Shown here: positions 63,773 to 64,000 of the stretch, piece by piece
Layout of the letters: each line of letters begins with the position of its first letter
How positions within the stretch are numbered: the first letter of the stretch is position 1
Assembly (NCBI GenBank): GCA_017442735.1
Contig: JAFRZE010000021.1
Location: 1-64,000 of the forward strand
DNA length: 64,000 bases
Source: Bacillota bacterium
GTDB lineage: Bacteria > Bacillota > Clostridia > Lachnospirales > Bianqueaceae
Direction: 5' to 3'
Translations under genes and position numbers: made by a program
Notes under the pieces: generated by a model
Told to the model about the DNA's origin: nothing
What the model saw: the letters and a program-made list of their open reading frames with translations, nothing else
The model's database searches: none

Positions 63773-64000
63773 TTAGTGGTGGAACAGTCTGAGTCCGGTG
63801 AAGCACATGACCATATCATGCTTGTCGCAGGCGGCGATGACATTGTCATCTCGAACAGATCCGCCGGGTTCCGCGACATATTTCACGCCGCTCTTGAACG
63901 CGCGTTCGATATTGTCACCAAAGGGGAAGAAGGCATCGGAACCTAGAATGACATCCGTATTCTTGGCCAGCCATTCTTTCTTTTCCTCCCGTGTGAAAAC
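63773..64000 (-). CDS. purH: 3' end of purH, AICAR transformylase/IMP cyclohydrolase (partial)
   Basis: The 75 C-terminal residues of a bifunctional purine enzyme, cut by the right edge. ILGSDAFFPFGDNIERA, YVAEPGGSVRDDNVI and the terminal MCFTGLRLFHH are highly conserved in PurH and its C-terminal AICAR transformylase domain. It is read on the minus strand and ends in TAA at 63775-63773. The start is outside the window. Confidence 0.95.
   Translation of the reverse strand, partial: VFTREEKKEWLAKNTDVILGSDAFFPFGDNIERAFKSGVKYVAEPGGSVRDDNVIAACDKHDMVMCFTGLRLFHH

Overview
The window reads as a chromosomal segment of a Gram-positive (Firmicutes), probably gut-type clostridial bacterium. Two T-box leaders, sigma-A promoters with 16-18 bp spacers, strong AGGAGG ribosome binding sites with frequent TTG/GTG starts, a clostripain-type protease, L,D-transpeptidases with DUF4338-independent peptidoglycan-binding-like N-termini, rubredoxin and several plant or host glycan enzymes all fit. 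No rRNA, tRNA, CRISPR array, transposase or phage gene was seen. I count 47 protein genes, one of them cut by the right edge, plus a doubtful coding tail at the left edge.

Layout. 1-4.9 kb: AEC transporter, tyrS behind a Tyr T-box, and a solitary trpB2 behind a Trp T-box; then a 260-bp non-coding array of hairpins built on one heptamer. 4.9-6.8 kb (minus): Gfo/Idh/MocA oxidoreductase and a TIM-barrel sugar isomerase. 7-16.4 kb: one long operon pheS-pheT-rnz-tsaD-ade-M42 peptidase-capA. 16.5-25.5 kb (minus): DUF3048 lipoprotein, fucI, an XRE-like regulator, a GH127 beta-L-arabinofuranosidase, glpK and a two-domain polyphosphate:AMP phosphotransferase, divided by terminators. 25.6-28.6 kb: DUF308 membrane protein, ATP-grasp, radical SAM. 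28.7-37.6 kb: membrane-anchored clostripain protease, lipoprotein, TPR protein, DUF4838 protein and uxaC. 37.6-38.1 kb: a second structured non-coding region. 38.1-43.4 kb: a Gld-like ABC exporter operon ending in an ACT-domain protein. 43.5-48.5 kb (minus): two overlapping MutS-like ATPases and a DUF4091 protein. 48.7-52 kb: a ribbon-helix-helix gene translationally coupled to clpB. 52.2-58.1 kb: four tandem L,D-transpeptidase paralogues. 58.1-64 kb: GH36 alpha-galactosidase operon, rubredoxin, another sugar isomerase, a DUF1461 membrane protein and the 3' end of purH.

How the genes fit together. Sugar genes (GH127, GH36, fucI, uxaC, DUF4838, DUF4091, two isomerases, one oxidoreductase) point to use of arabinose-, galactose-, fucose- and uronate-containing glycans. 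The LDT cluster, CapA and clostripain-lipoprotein pair are envelope functions. The observations most worth following are the two unrelated-in-sequence but similarly built non-coding inverted-repeat regions (4588-4842 and 37630-37952), the four-gene LDT cluster with one member lacking the conserved SHGC histidine, the MutS-like pair with an altered Walker B, and the RHH-clpB operon with a dyad over its promoter. All functional statements rest on recognition of family motifs by eye; no database search was run.
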